A stretch of DNA of 7,051 nucleotides from Dokdonella_A sp051958935. Lineage in GTDB: Bacteria > Pseudomonadota > Gammaproteobacteria > Xanthomonadales > Rhodanobacteraceae. The notes beneath the pieces were generated by a model. That model was not told the origin of the DNA. It searched no databases and saw only the letters and a list, made by a program, of their open reading frames with translations. Shown here piece by piece: positions 4,238 through 7,051 of the stretch (within the stretch, counting starts at the first letter, position 1; each line of letters opens with the position of its first letter). The translations under genes and the position numbers were made by a program. The stretch covers positions 1 through 7,051 of the forward strand of contig NZ_JBQCFP010000053.1 of NCBI RefSeq assembly GCF_051958935.1, read 5' to 3'.

Positions 4238-7051
4238 GTGCATCGCGACTGGCCGCAAGTGAAGGCGCTGTTCGACGCCTGCCTCGATGCCGCGCCAGCC
4301 GCCCGCGCGCGCCTGCTCGGCGACGAAACGACGGTGCCGCCCACGGTGCGCGCCGAAGTCGAGGCGCTGCTTGCCGCGCACGCGCAGTCCACGTCGCTCG
4401 ATCGTGGCGCGGCAGCGTGGGGCGCGCCGCTATTCGCCGGCGCCATCGACGATGCCGGCGACCGGCCCGAACGCATCGGCCCCTATCGGGTGCTGCGGGA
4501 GCTCGGCCGCGGCGGCATGGGCGTGGTGTGGCTCGCCTGCCGCGACGAGCCGGGCTTCGAGCAACGCGTAGCGCTCAAGCGCGTGCGCGGCGGCCTCGAC
4601 GGCAGCGAGGCCCGCGCGCGCTTCCGGCGCGAGCGCGGCATCCTCGCGCGCCTCGCGCACGACCGCATCGCACGCCTGCTGGACGGCGGCGTCGACGCCG
4701 ATGGCCGGCCGTGGTTCGCGCTGGAGTACGTCGAAGGCGAGCCGATCGACCGCTGGTGCGACGCGCGCAGGTTGCCGTTGCGCGCGCGGGTGCGGCTGTT
4801 CCTCGACGTGCTCGACGGGGTCGCCTGGGCGCATCGCAACCTCGTCGTGCATCGCGATCTCAAGCCCGCCAACGTGCTCGTCGACGGCGACGGCCGCGTC
4901 AAGCTGCTCGATTTCGGCATCGCCAAACTGCTCGATGACGGCGACGCCGACACGACCGCGACCGGCATGCTGCTGATGACGCCGACCTATGCCGCGCCGG
5001 AGCAGGTGCGCGGCGAGACGGTCTCGACCGCCACCGACGTATACGCGCTCGGCGTGCTGCTGTTCGAGCTCGCGACCGGCCTGTCACCGTATCGTACGCC
5101 AGCGTCGACCCGACCGGCCTTCGCGCACGCCGTGCTCGAGCAGGAAGCCGAACGACCCGCGCGTGCGCTGCAACGCACGGGCGTTGACGCGGCGGCGCTC
5201 GCCGCGGCGCGCGGCACGACACCCGCCGGCCTGCGCGCGGCACTCGATGCCGACTTCGCGCAGATCCTCTCGATCGCGCTCGCAAAGGTACCCGAGCAGC
5301 GCCATGCGAGCGTGGACGCCTTCGCTGCCGACCTGCGCGCCTGGCTCGACCGCCGGCCGCTGCTGAGTCGTCCGACACCGCGCTGGCGCCGGCTCGTGCA
5401 GTTCGCGCGGCGCCACCGCGTCGGCCTCGCGGCGGGCGCACTTCTCGGCGCGACGGCATTCGCCGGCATCGGCGCCACGCTCTGGCAGGCGCGCATCGCC
5501 GTGCGCAACGCGCAGACCGCGCGCGCGGTGCGCGAGTTCACGACCGGCCTGTTCGCCGCGATCGATCCCGACCAGGCGCGCGGGCGCGAGGTGCCGTTGC
5601 GCGAAGTGCTCGATCTCGGCGCGCGGCGCGCCGAAACGACCCTCGCCGACCAGCCCGTGGTGCGCGGTGCGCTGCTCTCCGACCTCGGTGCGATCTACAC
5701 CTCGCTCGGCGACGATGCGCGCGGCATCGCCTTGCTCGAGCAGGCACGCGACGCGCTGCTCGCCCAGCCGCGCGGCGAAGACGAAGAACTCGCGCGCGCC
5801 TGGCTGCGCCTCGCCGAAGCGCAGTTCCAGGACAATCGCTACGAGGCGGCTGCAGGCAGCACCGACGCCGCCCTGCGGCTGCTCGCCCCGCGAGCGCCGG
5901 CTGATCCGCTTCGCATCGAGGGCGAGCTACGACGCGTGCGCATCGACGAAGAAGCCGACCGCCTCGACGCCGCCGGCGACCGCGCCGAACGCGTCATCGC
6001 TGCGTTGCGCGCGGATGCGCGCGCAGCGCCCGCAAGCCTTTCCGACGCGCTCGCGGCGCTCGGCAACCTGCGTCGCCTGCAGGCACGCCACGAGGACGCG
6101 CTCGTCGCGCTGGAAGAGGCGCTCGCGCTCGCACGCCGCGATCCCGATGATCCGCTCGTCGCCTCTCGCCTGCACGAGCTGGCCGCAGCCGAGGCCGCGG
6201 CCGGCCAACCGTCGCGGGCGATCGCGCACCTGCGCGAGGCGTACGCCTTGCACCGCCGCGTGCACGGCGAGCGCCATCCGCTCACCCTGTCGACCGAGGG
6301 CGAACTCGCCTTCGCGCTGGCGAATTCCGCTCAGTACGCGGAATCGGATGCCCTGTTCGAGCGCAACATCGCTGCCCGCCGCGCCGTGTTCGGCGCGCAG
6401 CATCCCCAAGTCGCGACATCGCTCAACAACGTCGGCGTGAGTCTCTACGTGCGGCGCCGCCATGCCGAGGCCGCGCAGTCCTTCGGTGAAGCCTGGCGCA
6501 TCTGGCGGGCCACGATCGGCTCCGAACACGCGAGCACGCGAGCGGCGCTGACCGGCTACGGCGCCGCGCTGGCCGAAGCCGGCGATGTCGCGACGGCCGA
6601 GCCGCTCGTGCGGCAGGCGTACGCGATGTCGCAACGCCTCGACCCGCCACGCAAGCAGGAATCATCGGCCAACACGCTCGCGCTCCTGCTCGAGCGTACA
6701 CGACGCCTCGACGAGGCCGAACGCGTGCTGCGAGACAACGTGGAGTTGCAGTCACGCGCGAACGACGGCGACGTGCGCCGCTACGCATGGACGACGACAC
6801 TGCTCGGCCGCGTGCTGCGCGAGCGCGGTGACCTGGCCGCGGCGCGCGAGCAGCTCGAACGGTGCTTCACCGCCTACGACAGCGACGACTATCCGGACAA
6901 TCCGCGTGCGGCGACCTGCTTCGTGCAGCTCGCGCTCGTGCGCGAGGCGCAGCACGCAGCGACCGGCGACGAGCGCGCACTGCTCGAGCGCGCGCTCGCC
7001 GTGCAGGAAGCGCAGCTCGGCAAGGACGATGCCGATGCGATCGCGACGCGC
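4238..7051 (+). CDS. Membrane-bound Ser/Thr protein kinase with periplasmic TPR region (3' end outside window)
   Basis: The frame from the GTG at 4238 runs without a stop for 938 codons to the window edge. Residues 1-80 form a helical N-terminal segment (DWPQVKALFDACL...RAEVEALLAAH) seen in many sigma-linked kinases. The Hanks-type kinase domain (about 83-370) is complete: glycine loop LGRGGMGVVW (89-98), ATP-binding Lys114 in VALKRV, helix-C Glu132, HRDLKPANVL with Asp207/Lys209/Asn212, Asp225 of DFG, activation-loop threonines (239, 240, 248, 250), APE at 253-255, and Asp267 in TDVYALG. It should be active. An Arg-rich stretch (372-394) precedes one hydrophobic helix (about 395-416), so the rest should be periplasmic. 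From about 430 the chain is TPR-like; His680, His722 and His764 recur every 42 residues, as in kinesin-light-chain-type TPRs. It probably senses an envelope or external signal and phosphorylates the sigma factor encoded 25 bp upstream. The signal is unknown. Confidence 0.93.
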   Translation, partial: MHRDWPQVKALFDACLDAAPAARARLLGDETTVPPTVRAEVEALLAAHAQSTSLDRGAAAWGAPLFAGAIDDAGDRPERIGPYRVLRELGRGGMGVVWLACRDEPGFEQRVALKRVRGGLDGSEARARFRRERGILARLAHDRIARLLDGGVDADGRPWFALEYVEGEPIDRWCDARRLPLRARVRLFLDVLDGVAWAHRNLVVHRDLKPANVLVDGDGRVKLLDFGIAKLLDDGDADTTATGMLLMTPTYAAPEQVRGETVSTATDVYALGVLLFELATGLSPYRTPASTRPAFAHAVLEQEAERPARALQRTGVDAAALAAARGTTPAGLRAALDADFAQILSIALAKVPEQRHASVDAFAADLRAWLDRRPLLSRPTPRWRRLVQFARRHRVGLAAGALLGATAFAGIGATLWQARIAVRNAQTARAVREFTTGLFAAIDPDQARGREVPLREVLDLGARRAETTLADQPVVRGALLSDLGAIYTSLGDDARGIALLEQARDALLAQPRGEDEELARAWLRLAEAQFQDNRYEAAAGSTDAALRLLAPRAPADPLRIEGELRRVRIDEEADRLDAAGDRAERVIAALRADARAAPASLSDALAALGNLRRLQARHEDALVALEEALALARRDPDDPLVASRLHELAAAEAAAGQPSRAIAHLREAYALHRRVHGERHPLTLSTEGELAFALANSAQYAESDALFERNIAARRAVFGAQHPQVATSLNNVGVSLYVRRRHAEAAQSFGEAWRIWRATIGSEHASTRAALTGYGAALAEAGDVATAEPLVRQAYAMSQRLDPPRKQESSANTLALLLERTRRLDEAERVLRDNVELQSRANDGDVRRYAWTTTLLGRVLRERGDLAAAREQLERCFTAYDSDDYPDNPRAATCFVQLALVREAQHAATGDERALLERALAVQEAQLGKDDADAIATR

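Noticed and set aside
4430..6955. Many open frames in other frames of the kinase gene on both strands
   Set aside because: The 938-codon kinase frame explains the region; the others are Arg/Ala/Ser-rich with no motifs.
1..7051. CRISPR array, tRNA, rRNA, insertion sequence or prophage
   Set aside because: No regularly spaced repeats, no cloverleaf or rRNA-like stretch, and no transposase or integrase motif was seen on either strand.

Overview
The window reads as ordinary GC-rich chromosomal DNA of a gammaproteobacterium, most likely of the Lysobacterales (Xanthomonadales) group. The reasons are the very high GC with strong CGC/GCG/CTC codon preference, the linked lgt-thyA-folA genes, a short intergenic repeat of the GTGGGAGCGGCTTCAGCCGC type, and a Thr-type ECF sigma factor paired with a membrane Ser/Thr kinase carrying TPR repeats. 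The placement is inferred from these features, not from a database search.

Layout. (1) 1-985, plus strand: the 3' end of an ArsR-family regulator gene, then a short gap holding a perfect 12+12 bp palindrome over a candidate -10 box, then a complete short-chain dehydrogenase/reductase (SDR) gene. (2) 986-1027: a small convergent gap with a GC-rich hairpin. (3) 1028-3319, minus strand: lgt (GTG start at 3319), thyA (ATG at 2381) and folA (ATG at 1516 or GTG at 1522), transcribed in that order and probably as one unit. A REP-like element sits at the lgt/thyA junction and supplies the lgt stop codon and the edge of the thyA ribosome binding site. (4) 3320-3612: a divergent gap of about 290 bp with no convincing gene. 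(5) 3613-7051, plus strand: an ECF sigma factor gene and, 25 bp later, a GTG-initiated Ser/Thr kinase gene that stays open for 938 codons to the window edge.

How the genes work together. ThyA makes dTMP from dUMP and turns methylene-tetrahydrofolate into dihydrofolate, which FolA reduces back; Lgt is the first enzyme of lipoprotein maturation and is linked by position rather than pathway. The ArsR-type protein (or another dimeric regulator) probably controls the SDR through the palindrome. The most interesting part is the sigma-kinase pair. The sigma factor lacks the acidic motif usual at the start of region 2.2 and has Asn-Thr-Thr-Ala there. The kinase has all its catalytic residues, one transmembrane helix and a large predicted periplasmic TPR region. 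This fits a system in which the kinase senses something outside the cytoplasm and activates the sigma factor by threonine phosphorylation, as described for EcfP/PknT of Vibrio parahaemolyticus. The signal and target genes cannot be read from this window.
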